64,000 bases of DNA, taken from Henckelia pumila. Taxonomy: Eukaryota > Streptophyta > Magnoliopsida > Lamiales > Gesneriaceae. Shown here piece after piece: positions 1 through 12,171 of the stretch. The position numbers were made by a program, and so were the translations under genes. Where the stretch lies: contig NC_133121.1 in assembly GCF_033568475.1 (NCBI RefSeq), positions 4,154,001 to 4,218,000 of the forward strand, in the 5' to 3' direction. Every line of letters starts with the position of its first letter. Within the stretch, counting starts at the first letter, position 1. The notes below the pieces were generated by a model, which searched no databases, was not told the DNA's origin, and saw nothing but the letters and a program-made list of their open reading frames with translations.

Positions 1-2755
1 GGCTTTAACCGTTTCGCCGTTCCTCCGATGGGTAGGGAGCTTCTATTGATTGCTTCAACATTGTAACGATTCATCTCGAAATTGGTTACCGCATTTATTC
101 CTCGAAACTTTATCGCGGCTATGTCATATGCTTCGGCTGCTTCTTCCTCAGTTGCTGCCAAATCATGAACAAAAGTCCATTTAACTTTATTCTCAGATTT
201 GTTCGAATAAAATTTCGAGTATATTGAAAGTTGGCATACCAAATGTTCCGAGATACAGATCTTTATTCCCAGCAACTCGTCCGATCCTCGCCTGCCAACG
301 ACCTTGTTGATGATGCCTGCAAGTTCGAGGTCAGATCATAATTGTTCATTGTAAGTTGTAACGTTAAAAATCATGACTAAATGAATTGGATAATTCGAGA
401 AATTTAATTAGTTTATATATATGACAAGATTTGAGAGATCAAACCTCGTAACACCCCTGTAGATGGATGCTCCCCTTGAGAAACCACTACTCTTCCTAAA
501 GATAATAGTAACTCATAAATAATTACATCAAACAAATCAACAAGAAGTATTTTGTTCGAAGTGACTTTAGATGTCATGTGTGCAAACCTTCGAATCGAGG
601 CAATAAACTCTTGTTTAGTCGAGTGCTTCATCTCATCCATTTCTTTAGTATAATTGGATATCTGAAACGACAATTTTCTGTAAGACTCCGACGATCATGC
701 ATGGGTTTAAACAATTGTGAACAATAAGAGTGAACTTCAAGATCAAGGATTTAGAGTGAACAATAAGAGTGAACTTCAAGATCAAGGTTTAAATTCTTCT
801 ATTAACAAATTTAATGCTTTTCGAATAGACCAAATATTCAATTTTCGAATGTTTATGTCAAATATCAAATCTCACATTCCAATCACATCTTATAAATTGA
901 GGCTCGTGGTGAAGAAATTAAACGAAGATCTTTACCGGGAAGTTGGTGGTGGCATTATGTCCCCAATATTTTAGAGCCGCTAAATCGTATGCCCTCGCGG
1001 CCTTTTCTTCCTTGTCGTAGCCACCTGCACATCAAAACGATTATACGCAAATGAGACGAAAATTCATACACACATTACATGTACATGAAAATTGTAGCAC
1101 ACTAAACAACTTACCCAAGTACACTGCCAACAATAATAATCCACAGTTTCGTAACATCCAGGAATAAGTATCCAAATTCATGCAAAAGAACGAAGCTATC
1201 GTTAGTATATCACCAAAGGAAGCTAAATCTCAAGATATACAGGTTAATTAAACAAGTGCATAGTAAACACATGCACTAGTACGTATGAAAACAAAAATAT
1301 TCAGAAAAATAAATTTATGACAACTTTGAATTTGTCCTTCAATCAAACTCAATTCAAATACACAAAAGTGGTATGAATCATTGACATGATATTCAATTAT
1401 AATGTGGCCAACCCCACAAAAAGTCCTTTAATTAGGCTTGGTGGGGGCACACATGTTGCAACCAAGGTGTACAATGGACAAGAGTTTCAATTTACACAGA
1501 CCCATGCATATATAGATATAGATATACCACCAAATACATAAACAAATTGGCGGCACATCCCATTGAATGAAATAAAGAGGTACAATTTGTACATCAATAT
1601 TCCACTCAATCAATCAATCATCACTGTAAAAAGTTTGATTGAAATTAAAGTAGCTAGTTGAAAAACACATACATATATACATCACTTTTGACCATATATT
1701 AATGTTGTAATTGAATCCATGCAACGCAAAGTATACAAGTTACCTTGACGGCCTTTTCTAGCTTGGCCCTCCCTTCTACAGCTGTTGTCCCATAGATGGG
1801 CTTCGTATCTTCCAGTCCATCTGTGTCTGCATAAACACACCGATCCAGGGAATAAATTAAATAAATAAAGTTTAAAATTTGAAAAATAAGTAAACGTTAC
1901 TTGTAACTTTGAATAATATAAAACATATATAATAAAGTACGTACCGGGTGACGCCTCGGTAAATCGAAGTTCTTTGACCAAAAGTATCAGCAATTTTCTT
2001 GCAGCTTTCAGATTCAACAGAGACGATAGCTTTGTTGTTGCTATTATTTTTATTATCACCATTACTAAATCCAAGCGACGACTCATCAACTTCCGAGCCT
2101 GAATTAGCAGAAAATGCTTCAAACTCAGTGATAGCCTTGAGATCTTGCTGGTCTCCGGGCCTGAAATAGGCGGCGGCTTGATGGCTGTCGTAGATATGAG
2201 TCAAGGTTGAATCTTGGGTCTCCGTCGAGTCGCCGCCGAAGAAATCCTCGAGCTTCGGCGGCGCTTGTGGTGTTGTTGAATCCATGAAGCTGCTCAAGTA
2301 GTGGTTTTCTGCTTCAGGGTACATGGTCTGATGAGATCTTTGGCTTGTTGGCCACCCTATAATAATAAATAAATAATCAAATGCATAAAAGTCTTGAAAG
2401 AAATGGTTTTAAAAGTAAAAAAAAATTACTTTTGCTTTCAAACAAAATGTTGCAGCAACGGAAATTAAAGTGGTAGTGATGAATTATTGATATGTTAAAA
2501 TGTTTGGTGCATTTTCTTGTCATTTCTTGCTTTATTCAAACTTGGTTAGAAAAGCAAATACTAAATCTCAAGAAAGGTGAAAACTGGGTTAATTAATTAA
2601 ACAATATATCAGTAAATGTGCTTACCATTAACAGCGTAAAAATTATCAGCAAAGCCGTAGTAGTTGTGAGAATGATCTGTAGAAGAAGCTGGCTGCAGCA
2701 TTTGATCCATGGAAGACTGTAGTGAGAATGATAGCCAGTTGCTTTCTGGTGCCAT
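1..2755 (-). CDS. AIL6: AINTEGUMENTA-like AP2 transcription factor, AIL6/AIL7 (PLT3/PLT7) type, 3' part missing
   Basis: Exons on the minus strand: 2755-2626, 2356-1945, 1826-1744, 1123-1115, 1024-936, 661-588, 495-445, 316-240, 154-<1; all splice phases agree. The protein starts [16 protein letters not shown]. Two AP2 DNA-binding domains follow, each opened by SIYRGVTR (about residues 175 and 275), joined by the conserved linker ending [10 protein letters not shown]. The N-terminal signatures [19 protein letters not shown] and [19 protein letters not shown] match the AIL6/AIL7 branch rather than ANT, BBM or PLT1/2. Family knowledge: nuclear regulators of meristem, organ initiation and floral development in the auxin/PLETHORA network. 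The visible sequence stops inside the region just after the second AP2 domain, so the C-terminal activation region lies off the left edge. The ATG at 2755 is chosen because it gives the family N-terminus. Choice between AIL6 and AIL7 is uncertain. Confidence 0.93.
717..794. repeat. 39-bp direct tandem repeat, two copies, in AIL intron
   Basis: Two nearly identical 39-base units begin at 717 and 756 (both GTGAACAATAAGAGTGAAC...). They lie in the intron between exons 5 and 6 and have no visible coding or splice role. Confidence 0.85.
1115..1123 (-). other. 9-nt microexon of the AIL gene
   Basis: The coding bases TGTACTTGG lie between an AG acceptor (1125-1124) and a GT donor (1114-1113). Joined to the G that ends exon 3 and the GT that starts exon 5 they give Val-Tyr-Leu-Gly, the expected VYLGGYD stretch of AP2 domain 1. 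A 9-nt exon here is a known trait of the ANT/AIL lineage. It is flanked by introns of 620 and 90 bases. Confidence 0.9.
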
Positions 2756-4501
2756 CTCCTTCAAATTTCTTACTTTTAATTTACCAATAAGTTTAATATA
2801 TATAATAATAACTAGTAAACATACAAATCTCCACTCCGACTTTTCGTATTACGCCTACAAAACCACTCGAGAATCGTCAAGAATGAATAAAGAACATGCA
2901 ATAGCTTTCATTATTGATTGAGTGATCTCATATAAAGAAACAAAAAGAAATAAATTTATAAAACCCAGATGGGATGGATGTTCACTACTCATTGAGCAAA
3001 TATATGGATGGATATGTTGTAACACTTGAACAGGAAAAAAAGACGAAGTAAAAAAAAAAAAGGCGCATGCAAAGGTGAAATTAAGAAGCAAGAAAAATTG
3101 GCAAAGAAACAGGAAGCAGACGCAAAGCTTAAAAAGGGCGAAAAGGGTGTGGGGACATGTGGAGGAATATAATGGGAGAAAGGGGGCGGTACCCTCCGCC
3201 ATTCGGCGTAAAACCAGAGAGGAAATTCATTGCTTTTATTATATTATATTATAAAATAAAAATGTATAATATAATATACTTATATATTATAATGGGGAAA
3301 ATTTTGAAAAAATAAATTAGAATTAGAATTATAAAGAGTGAAGAAGGGGAGTACGTGACTTTTGGGGTTTGGTTCTTGCGGGGAGCAAGTTTTGGCTTGG
3401 CCGGCCAGCATGGTCGCGAAAGATGCGGCCTGGTGCTCATTTTCTTGGAACAAGATTTTATATAATCTTTTTACCCTGTTTTCTTTTTGGGTTTGGGTTT
3501 TGTTTCCGCTTTAATTTAAGCTATATATATACTATTATTACTTGATAAGTCGTATTGGACATAGCAAAATACATTACTATTTATTCAAATATTTTAAAAT
3601 ATCCATTTATAATAACCAAAAACATTTAAGTTGTTATATAAAAGATACTTTGTTTAATTTATATATAATACATCTTGAGCGTATATAAAAAATAGATATA
3701 GATTAAGAAATTTATTGTTAATACGTACGAAATTAGTTAGTGTAGTGTCTTGCTTTATAGGTTTATTTACATTTAAAGTTTGATTGCATTGTTTATAACT
3801 CATTTGACACCAAGATCTTAAATACGAAACGAGATCTCGAATTCAAAATTCAAATTGTGACAACACTTTTTCTTACTTAAAAATAAATAAAGTTCAAATG
3901 CATTGACAACTAGTTTGTTACAGATGTATGTTGAAATTAAAGATATAACTTTTAACCCAAAGAATATATACGGCCATTTAATACGCATGCATTAATTTGA
4001 CATTTGAATGGTTAATGGGTTTCATAATTAATTAATTAAAATGAGAAATGAATAAATTTGGTCACATCATGTCAAATCATCACATTGCAAAAAAACGAAT
4101 GACTTTTATGCTAACCATGAATAAAACACAAAGGGCCAACCGTGTTTATCTGCAAAAAATTACGCGTGAAACTAATAATAAATGTTTGACTAACAGATTA
4201 TTAAAGAAGAAATTATTATACTTCAAATACATGCATGAATGAGCAATAAATATCTTTTGAAAATAAATATTAAGAACGACAGGATAATTTGGTGGTGGCA
4301 CCCGCGAGAGAATGAAACTCTTGGAAGTATGCAACGTAGCCAAAATCAAAATGTATGGGTTATATATGGACGCCAATTTTTGTGTGCTATTTTAGTTATT
4401 ATTATCTAATTATGATTTTATTTGTGAGCATAAATAAATATTGATAGAAATAAGAATTTTTCATTATATATATATATATATATTTTCAAATATTTTAATT
4501 G
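2756..4501. other. Upstream spacer of the AIL gene
   Basis: No convincing gene. The first about 400 bases must hold the leader and core promoter of the AIL gene (minus strand). The stretch is AT-rich, with a purine-rich tract near 3030-3190 and a TA run at about 4463-4484 just before the solo LTR. Short open frames here show no family match. Confidence 0.6.
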
Positions 4502-4506
4502 TTAAG

Positions 4507-5453
4507 TGGTGATATCCTCGAAAGATTATCCGGGACTCGGGTGGCCGGGAAAATCACCCAAGTGGTACGATATTCTGGGAGGTTTTCTTAGACCCGGGAG
4601 ATTTACCCCAGAGGGCTTGAGAATCCCAGGAGATCGAGAAGAGCCCGGGACCACAAGCGAGAGAGCTGCAAAGATACTAATTTTTCGGGACAGCGGAGCG
4701 GGTCTTAGCCCGACTATCTTTAGAAAGTAAGGTGATATCCTCGAAAGATTACCCGGGACGCGGATGGCCAGGGAAATCACCCGGGTGGTACGATATCCCG
4801 AGAGGTTTTCTTAGACCCAGGAGATTTACCCGAGAGGGCTTGGGAATCCCAGGAGATCGAGAGGAGCCCGGGACCACAAGCAACAGAGCTGGGCATATAG
4901 GAATAAGCCTTCGGAAGGTAGGAAAAGAACGAAAGCTAGTGGGACCCTAGTTTTTTTTATTCTTAGGGCCAGGAAGCGGCCACGTCTACTTGGAGTATTC
5001 CAGGTTCTGAGCACAGACCAAATCATTACTGATCATGTTTCAACGGAATGAGTTTTCTCCTGAGATTACAAGGTGTCTAAATCACACGTGGTAATCATCT
5101 CATCACCCTAAAAGTTGTCAGGGAGTCCATATCCAGTAATCATTGATGACCCGGGCGGACGAGTATAAAGACCAGGATCGAGCGCCTGGCCTAGGTAACT
5201 TTTCAGAATCTATCACTTATCATTATCATTTCCGCACACACTCACTTTCTTAAACATCATAAGTCCACTCCATACATCTTAGTCTAACTTAAGCATCGGA
5301 GTGGCGACGCCGGAAACCATTCCGGCTCCCCACTTACGAGTTTTCTTGTTCTTCAGCGTGTAGGCTTCATCTCCAAACAGACGAGGAACTCGCCTGCTAT
5401 TTCGCCCGGGAATTTACCCACCCTCGGGTACCCATTTTATGATAATCGCATCA
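4507..5453. mobile_element. Solo LTR of an LTR retrotransposon (Gypsy-like by eye)
   Basis: A 947-base unit starts with TG and ends with CA, flanked on both sides by the 5-base duplication TTAAG (4502-4506 and 5454-5458). No internal element DNA lies beside it, so it is a solo LTR left by LTR-LTR recombination. It is much more GC-rich than its surroundings. A TATA-like GAGTATAAAGACC at about 5160, followed by GGAGTGGCGACGCCGG and a pyrimidine-rich leader, resembles the promoter/R/U5 part of plant Gypsy LTRs and suggests plus orientation. Family placement is by style only. The clean duplication suggests moderate or young age. Confidence 0.85.
4509..4890. repeat. 160-bp tandem duplication inside the solo LTR
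   Basis: Bases 4509-4668 and 4731-4890 are two copies of one 160-base sequence (both begin GGTGATATCCTCGAAAGATT) with a period of 222. They differ at roughly one base in ten by eye. The repeat covers the 5' part of the LTR (U3), where repeated enhancer-like blocks are common. Confidence 0.9.
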
Positions 5454-5536
5454 TTAAGAATTATATTAAGCCAAGTCAAAGCTCTTAAAGACTGAACCGA
5501 ATACTCATGTGATACAATAGTTTTGTGTTCAAAACC

Positions 5537-6379
5537 TGAAAGAAACGGTGTTCGTGGTTGGTTATGTAAAATAGGCAGTGTTGTCCTTTGTGTTGTAACA
5601 CCACAGACAACACAGTGCAACGAAAATTTAAAGCGTAAATAAAACACAAGTAAATAATTTTGCACGAGTATAAAAACTCGTGCAGGTGCCTTACGGCTAA
5701 ATATTACTAGTAAACGTAAGATCAGTCTTACAAAGCAATCCTAGTAATTTTACGAAAAATCATTAAATCCTAAATTTCTCAACAAGTTGAGAAATCAAAC
5801 TTGCATCCTAAAATACAACAGAGTATAAAAGAAATTGGATGCAACTCCCGTAGCCTAAATTGAAGAGACAGAAAAGATCTTCAACAACACAGTTCTCACA
5901 GTGTTGTCTCTGATGTTTTCAACACGAACGGCAACACGGGGACATGCAACAAAGATGGCTGCAAACCTTGCTTCAGAGTTCTTCAAATTCTTCAACAGAA
6001 TTCTTCAGAGTATGCGCAGAGAATTGTACGTCTGAAGCTCTCTTTCATCTTGTGCGTGAAATCTCCTTTTATAGATTAGCATTCAAATCTTGAAGATTTC
6101 CTTAGATAGAGTCCTACAAGAATAAGCAACTATCTTTTAGTAGGAAATAAACTCTATCAAATCTTGCAAATCAAATCTTGATAATATCGAATTATATTAT
6201 ATCAAATAATCACCTTATCAAGACATGATTTAAACTTGGCAAATATATCTTTAACATAATCGATATATATATATATATATATATATAGGATATTTACCAT
6301 ATATTTTATCTTGTCTAGAAAGCAAAATCTTATAATATCCAATTAATTAAGGGCCAAAATAGGAATAAAATTCCTTTCA
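5537..6379 (-). repeat. 3' LTR of the Sirevirus-like element
   Basis: 843 bases, TG...CA, matching 13900-14753. It holds a TA microsatellite near 6260-6287 and two copies of the scattered GTGTTGTC/GACAACAC motif. The polypurine tract next to it at 6380 marks it as the 3' LTR. Confidence 0.95.
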
Positions 6380-6490
6380 ATCTCCCCCTTTTTGCTTTCT
6401 GGACAAAACATTGCACAAATATGAAATAATCATAAACTCCCCCTGAGTTTAAAAATCTTCTCCCCCTGAATTTTAAAGTCTCCCCCTGAA
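6380..6490 (-). promoter_or_regulatory. Polypurine tract and three further copies
   Basis: Read on the minus strand, AAAAAGGGGGAGAT abuts the 3' LTR. Three more AGGGGGAG cores follow within about 100 bases (near 6437, 6460 and 6480), and another lies near 6797. The LTR-adjacent copy should prime plus-strand DNA synthesis. Multiplied tracts are a described Sirevirus trait. Confidence 0.88.
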
Positions 6491-6701
6491 GTGTTGTCCC
6501 TCGTGTCGTAACACGGTGGATAACATGGACAATAACACATGAGATTCTTTAATTCATATATCATAGCATAATTGGGATAGAAGATGTTAGTCTAGTTAAA
6601 GCCTGTAAGAGCACTTAAAGCACATAACTAGAACGAACCAAAACAATTATATTGAAATCGAAATGAAGCAAATAGAGCAAAGATGAGAGAAGAAGCAAAA
6701 T

Positions 6702-8657
6702 CTAAATTTGATCACTATCAGATCCATCTTGATCAGAGGCTTCATCCTCATCATATTTAGTCTCAGATGGACCAGCTTCATCTTGTGCACTATTATCTCC
6801 CCCTGTTTGGCCAGAAATGTCAAGTTGTCTCCGACAATCAGCCAAGATCATGTTGTAGAACGCAATATCTTCCTGTTCTTGCGCAATTTTCTCTTCAGAA
6901 CGAGTCATCAGCAGCTGAATAGTGGCAGTGGTGAATTCCAGGGTAGTAGGAATAGGCACTGTTTCTTCAGTTTTGTCTCTCGTGTTGGTAACACCGGGTG
7001 CAACACCAGCAGCTTCAGCAGCAGGAGTAGGAGTAGCAGTCCAGGGCAAATCTAGAACACGATTTTCCTTGAGAAGTCCAGCTCCTAACTTCAAAATCTC
7101 AGGTTGATCAGTGAGATCTTCTGTAATATTACGGATGAAAGCCTGAGATTCCAAAATGCCGTAGATCAAGGATGGGAATGGCAGCTTTGTTGATTTGAGT
7201 CCTCCATCAGCAAACTGGAGCACTGTCTTAAATACCATCTTCCCAAAATTGAAGGGACTCCCAGTCCCAATGGCATACAAAATGACTGTCTGTGGTCTTG
7301 TGATAACTGTTGAGTTTGATGAAGGAGTCCAATTTCTCACAGCTATCTTATGCAGCACATAATAAAAAGAGGTGAGCTTAGCTGCAGAAAAATGGTCAGA
7401 GAATTGTTTGACCATACCACCAGTGAGAACAGTAATCATTTCATTGATCTCTAGAGGATTGCCTTCATCAACGTCTAGGGTGGAATAGAGAGAGTTGATC
7501 ACGGCTGTAGTGAACTCGAATAGCCGACCCCGTAGATACACCAAGCCATATTTTGCAGATTCTGGATCTTCAATGCTAGCAGTCAGGTTGGCATAGAATT
7601 TCAGAATAACCCTCTTACAATAGGGTATCACGGCAACAACAGTAGAATAGAGCTGTCGAAGCTTCAAAAAATTAATCAAATTGTACCTATCATAGGAGAG
7701 TACATCAATGTTCCTCTCATCCAGTAGACCTCTATGAGCGAGAAGAGGCCAAACAGCGGCATCATCACCAGAATAAAACATGAGGAAATGAGCAGCATCC
7801 ATGTCATAGTCCTCATCAACAGTGTTGTCTGTGGTGTTGTCAGCACCAACAGCAACACGGGCATCAGCAGTAGACACAACCTCCTGATCCAGAGGCCCTT
7901 CATCAGCATCCATGCTGGAAATATCTTCAGAGTCTTCTTCATCTCCAATATTAGCACTCTTATCGGAAGAGTCAGCATCAGAGTCAGCAGAAGAAGAAGA
8001 GGAAGAAGGATCATTAGCTTGATGGGCTTTGTTTGCAGCAAACTCCTCCATCATCTCAGCATCAGGCTAATCATCGGAGAGATGAGCAGAGGGAGGACCA
8101 GACGAGGAAGCCTTTCCTTGCTTCAGGCTTTCCAAAATTTGTGCCAAGGTGGCATCTTCATTGGAACCAGCAGGTTCCTGAGGTGCAGTTTTTTCAGGAG
8201 CATCCTTAGGTGGAGCATCACCAGAGGTGCTTGAATCATCACTCTCAGACGCAGATTCAACAATAGGAGCAGAGGCAGAGGCAGTGGCAGAACTAGAGGG
8301 ATTCTTCCTCGCCACAAATTTGTAGTTGACATCATCAGAATCGTCACCGGAGCTGCGATCTTCTTCAGCCATGGAGATGCGAGGACCCTTGTAAAACCTT
8401 TTAGACTGGGTGAAATCAGGGTTGTATCCTGCCTGCCTTTTTGATCGGCAAGCCATCAATGGAGGAAGATTGACCCTATTCAAAACGGAGAAATCAGGAG
8501 GATTCTCCAAATCAATTGCGTTCCCTGGTTCTCCCGGCATGAGAACAGCAAGAGGAACGGTTTCCATGGGTACTGGAACGATCGGCAAAGAAGGGGTGGA
8601 AGTTGGGTTCTCCGGTGTTGCAACACTGGCGACAACATCGGGTTTTTTATGGCCCAT
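6702..8657 (-). pseudogene. Extra region after pol (envelope position), acidic and Ser-rich, broken
   Basis: Between RNase H and the 3' LTR lies about 2 kb of minus-strand coding-like sequence. It reads as a protein rich in Ser, Asp and Glu at its start and end (runs such as SSSSSSADSDADSSD) with a globular-looking middle of about 300 residues (for example FYYVLHKIAVRNWTPSS). No clear transmembrane segment or signal peptide is visible, so it is envelope-like by position only. Comparable extra frames are known in part of the Sirevirus lineage, and their function is unknown. It has about one break. Confidence 0.7.
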
Positions 8658-9148
8658 CTAGCTTCTAATATACTATGGATCAAAGCCTGCCATAACAAAT
8701 AAAAATTTTACAGAAAGAAGGATGTAGGGTTTGCAGAAGACTTGATCGGGAATAAAGCAAATTGAGAAGATGATAATGCCCGATAATCACGAAAACTTAT
8801 ATATAGAACCCTTATCACAAACGGTAATATTCTTCTAACAAACCCATAATTACCCTGATCCCTGATCTCCCTCAAGTTACAACGGTAACTTTCCTAAACG
8901 GCCAAAATTTTAAAAGCCGAGATTTAAGAGATACAATCCCATAAATAAGGCAATTATCCGAGATAGATATTTCAGCTCAAATCTTCCAGACTTACCTCCA
9001 CATCAGCCTAACTCCACTGAAACAAATGGCAATCACAAAAATTCAATTTTTAGTAAATAGGGTAAAGCATCAAAATTCGTCTATTTAGAAGCTTACCCAA
9101 AAACAGAACCATATTAACAAAAATGCATATGCATGTCCTATTTTATGC

Positions 9149-10150
9149 CTAAACAGAATGTAACATATATTCAGATTCAGCAGTCGAAAGTGACACATAA
9201 TTTTTCTTACGACTATACCATGAAACCAAATTATTGCCAAGGTAAAAACACCCACCCGTAGTGCTCTTTCTATCATTCACATCACCAGCCCAATCAGCAT
9301 CACTAAAACCTACAAGATTAGTGTTGGTTTCCCTCATATACCACAATCCCAAATCCAATGTACCCGAAACATATTTCAAAATTCTCATAACAACTTTTAA
9401 ATGGGTTACCTTTGGATCAGATTGGTACCTAGCACATAAATACACACTGAACATGATATCCGGACGACTAGCAGTCAAGTACAAAAGACTTCCTATCATG
9501 CTGCGATACATGGTGTTGTCAACACCAGCCGTAACACTGTTTTTTCCTAATTTTTCACTCGAGCCCTTAGGAGTTTTCATGTTCTTAACATTCTCTTTGC
9601 AAAAAATTTTCACCAAATTCTTTGCATACTTACTTTAACAAAGAAAAATCCTATCATTTGATTGTTTAACTTGCAGTCCAAGGAAAAAAGTTAATTCTCC
9701 TACCATGCTCATTTCAAACGTAGAAGACATGCATTCAACAAAACTATCAACATGCTTTTGAGAAGAAGCGCCAAATATAATGTCATCCACATAGACTTGA
9801 CAAATAAGAATTTCACCTTTGACCTTTTGAATAAAAAAGGTTTTGTCAACCTCACCTCGTTTGAAGCCAATTTCGAGCAAATACTCGGTCAACCTATCAT
9901 ACCATGCTCGTGGAGCTTGCTTCAAGCCATAGAGTGCCTTCTCTAACTTGTAAACATGATCCAAGTGATGTGGATCCTCAAAGCCTTTGGGTTGCTTCAC
10001 ATACACTTCCTCATTTAAAATATCATTCAAAAATGCACTCTTCACATCCATTTGGTAAAGTTTTATATCCATATGACATGCAATAGCTAGCAATAGTCGG
10101 ACTGACTCAATGCGGGCAACAGGAGCGAAGGTCTCATCAAAATCAACCCC
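9149..10150 (-). pseudogene. Copia reverse transcriptase and RNase H region (fossil)
   Basis: Recognised by the Copia RT signatures QMDVKSAFLN, EEVYVKQPKGF, LYGLKQAPRAWY and YVDDIIFG, then RNase H signatures SRPDIMFSVYLCARYQ, GFSDADWAGD and SLSTAESEY. The order is normal for Copia pol. The region is not one open frame. Confidence 0.92.
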
Positions 10151-10156
10151 CTCAAC

Positions 10157-11480
10157 CTACGTATACCCTTGAGCAACCAACCTTGCTTTGTTCCTAATGA
10201 TGTTTCCTGATTCATCGGTTTTATTTTTAAAAATCCATTTTGTATCAATTACATTACCATGATCAGGAGGTGAAACCAAAAACCACACATCATTTTGGAC
10301 AAATTGCTCAAGTTTTTCATGCATGACATTTACCCAAAATTCATCATTCAAAGCATCATTGACATTCTTGGGTTCAATATTGGAAACAAAACAAGAATGC
10401 ATTACCTGTGAGTACACGGAACTCATGCATATTAACCCAACCAACTTGCGGTAGTCAACTTTGTCCTTAGCTCGGGTTTGCCTTGTTCCATGAACATCTC
10501 CAATAATCTGTGATGATGGATGATTCTTCTGTATCTTGCTTGGAATGTCCTTTTCAGTAATCATCTCAGCTTCCTCGATACTTTGGAAATTTTCCTCATG
10601 GACAGTTTTTGGAGGAATCAGTGTTGTGTTTGGTGCTGTAACATCCGGGACAACACTGTGTTCTCCGGGAGGAATTTCCAGCAAGTCTTCAATATCATCT
10701 TCAGCAGTTTTTCCTTTGAGATCTGCACCATCATAAAAAACAACATTAATAGGTTCCATAATTATTCTGGTCCTAAGGTTATACATCCTATATGCACGAC
10801 TATTAGTAGAATAACCAAGGAACAAACAATTATCATTTTTGGAATCAAATTTTGCTAGGTGATTTCTATCATTCAAAACATAGCATACACATCCAAATAT
10901 ATGAAAATAAGTGAGATTTGGCCTCTTTCCCATGAGGATTTCATAGGAAGTCATCGAAGAACCACTTCTCAGATACACACGATTGGAAATATGACATGCT
11001 GTGTTTAATGCTTCTGCCCAAAATCTCTTGGAGATATTTTTTGAGCTCATCATCACCCTAGCCATCTCCTGCAACATTCTATTCTTCCTTTCGGTAATTC
11101 CATTTTTTTGAGGAGTTTTTGGGGCAGAGAACTCCTGTGAGATACCCTTCTTATCATACAAAGAAGAAAAAGATGAGTTCTCAAATTCCTTTCCATGATC
11201 AGTTCTGATCCTTGCTACAGTCAAAGTGTGTAGGTTAGTAATCTTGGTAAACAACTTCTTAAAAACATCAAAAGTATCTGATTTTTCTCTAAAAAACCTT
11301 ACCCATGTAAAACAAGAAAAATCATCAACACATACCAAGGAATACCTTTTACCTCCATAGCTTTCGACTTCCATAGGACCCATCAAATCCATGTGCAAAA
11401 GTTCAAGACACCGTGTTGTCCCACAGTATTGTAACACGGGATGCGCAACACAGGTTTACTTACCTTTTTGGCATGCACCA
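10157..11480 (-). pseudogene. Copia integrase region (fossil)
   Basis: The integrase core is seen from LLHMDLMGPMEVESYGG through RTDHGKEFEN to the conserved KNGITERKNR, followed by the C-terminal GKRPNLTYFHIFGC motif and a linker toward RT (ends near ARLVAQGYT). Two copies of the element's scattered palindrome-like motif fall in this region. Confidence 0.92.
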
Positions 11481-11562
11481 CAAACACATGGAACACCAGA
11501 CTTTAGATTTGGAAGACCTTTGACAGCTTCAAACTTACTCATATTTTTCAAGGTCTTGAAAT

Positions 11563-12093
11563 TCACATGTCCAAGCTTTTGGTGCCATAGACTAAACTCA
11601 TCAACCTTTGAGTGTCTACATGTTGGTAGCAATTATCCACTGATCTTGTACCTATTATAACACAACGATTAGTATTATCAAAAACTTCACAAGTATTCTT
11701 ATCAAACTTCACATGCAAGTCGTCAACACATAGTTGACTTATTGAAATTAAGTTTGCATTAAGTCCTTCAACGTGTAAGACGTTATGAAGCTTTGGAAAT
11801 CCTTCCACATTGAGTGTTTCTTTGCCAACAATTCTTCCCTTTGCACCACCTTCATAGGTCACTCTACCACTATTTTGTTCAACGTAATCAGTGAGGTGAT
11901 CTTTCAAGCCTGTCATGTGCCGAGAGCTTCCACTATCAAAATACCAATTACCTGCAGTGTTAGCTTTCAAGGAAGTATAAATAACAAAATATCTAACATC
12001 AGGCTTTTGTATCCAAACTTTATTCACAGTGGGCCTCTTTCTGCCAGTGTTGCTCTTGGTGTTGGGCAACACCTGCTTAGATTCCCACAACAC
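11563..12093 (-). pseudogene. Copia aspartic protease region (fossil)
   Basis: WYFDSGSSRHMTG is the protease active-site motif of plant Copia polyproteins (D-S-G-S-S-x-H-M-T-G). It precedes the integrase region as expected. Confidence 0.9.
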
Positions 12094-12171
12094 ATAGTCA
12101 TTCTTCAGCTTTCGATAAAAAGGCCCGATATGATCAGATTTGAGACAATAGTGACATACAAAAGGACGCTT

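Noticed and set aside
717-974. Plus-strand open frame of 85 codons inside the AIL gene
   Set aside because: It arises from the 39-base tandem repeat plus antisense of AIL exon 5.
3249-3440. Minus-strand frame of 63 codons upstream of the AIL gene
   Set aside because: Low-complexity Ile/Tyr-rich tail from AT-rich DNA, no match to any family I know.
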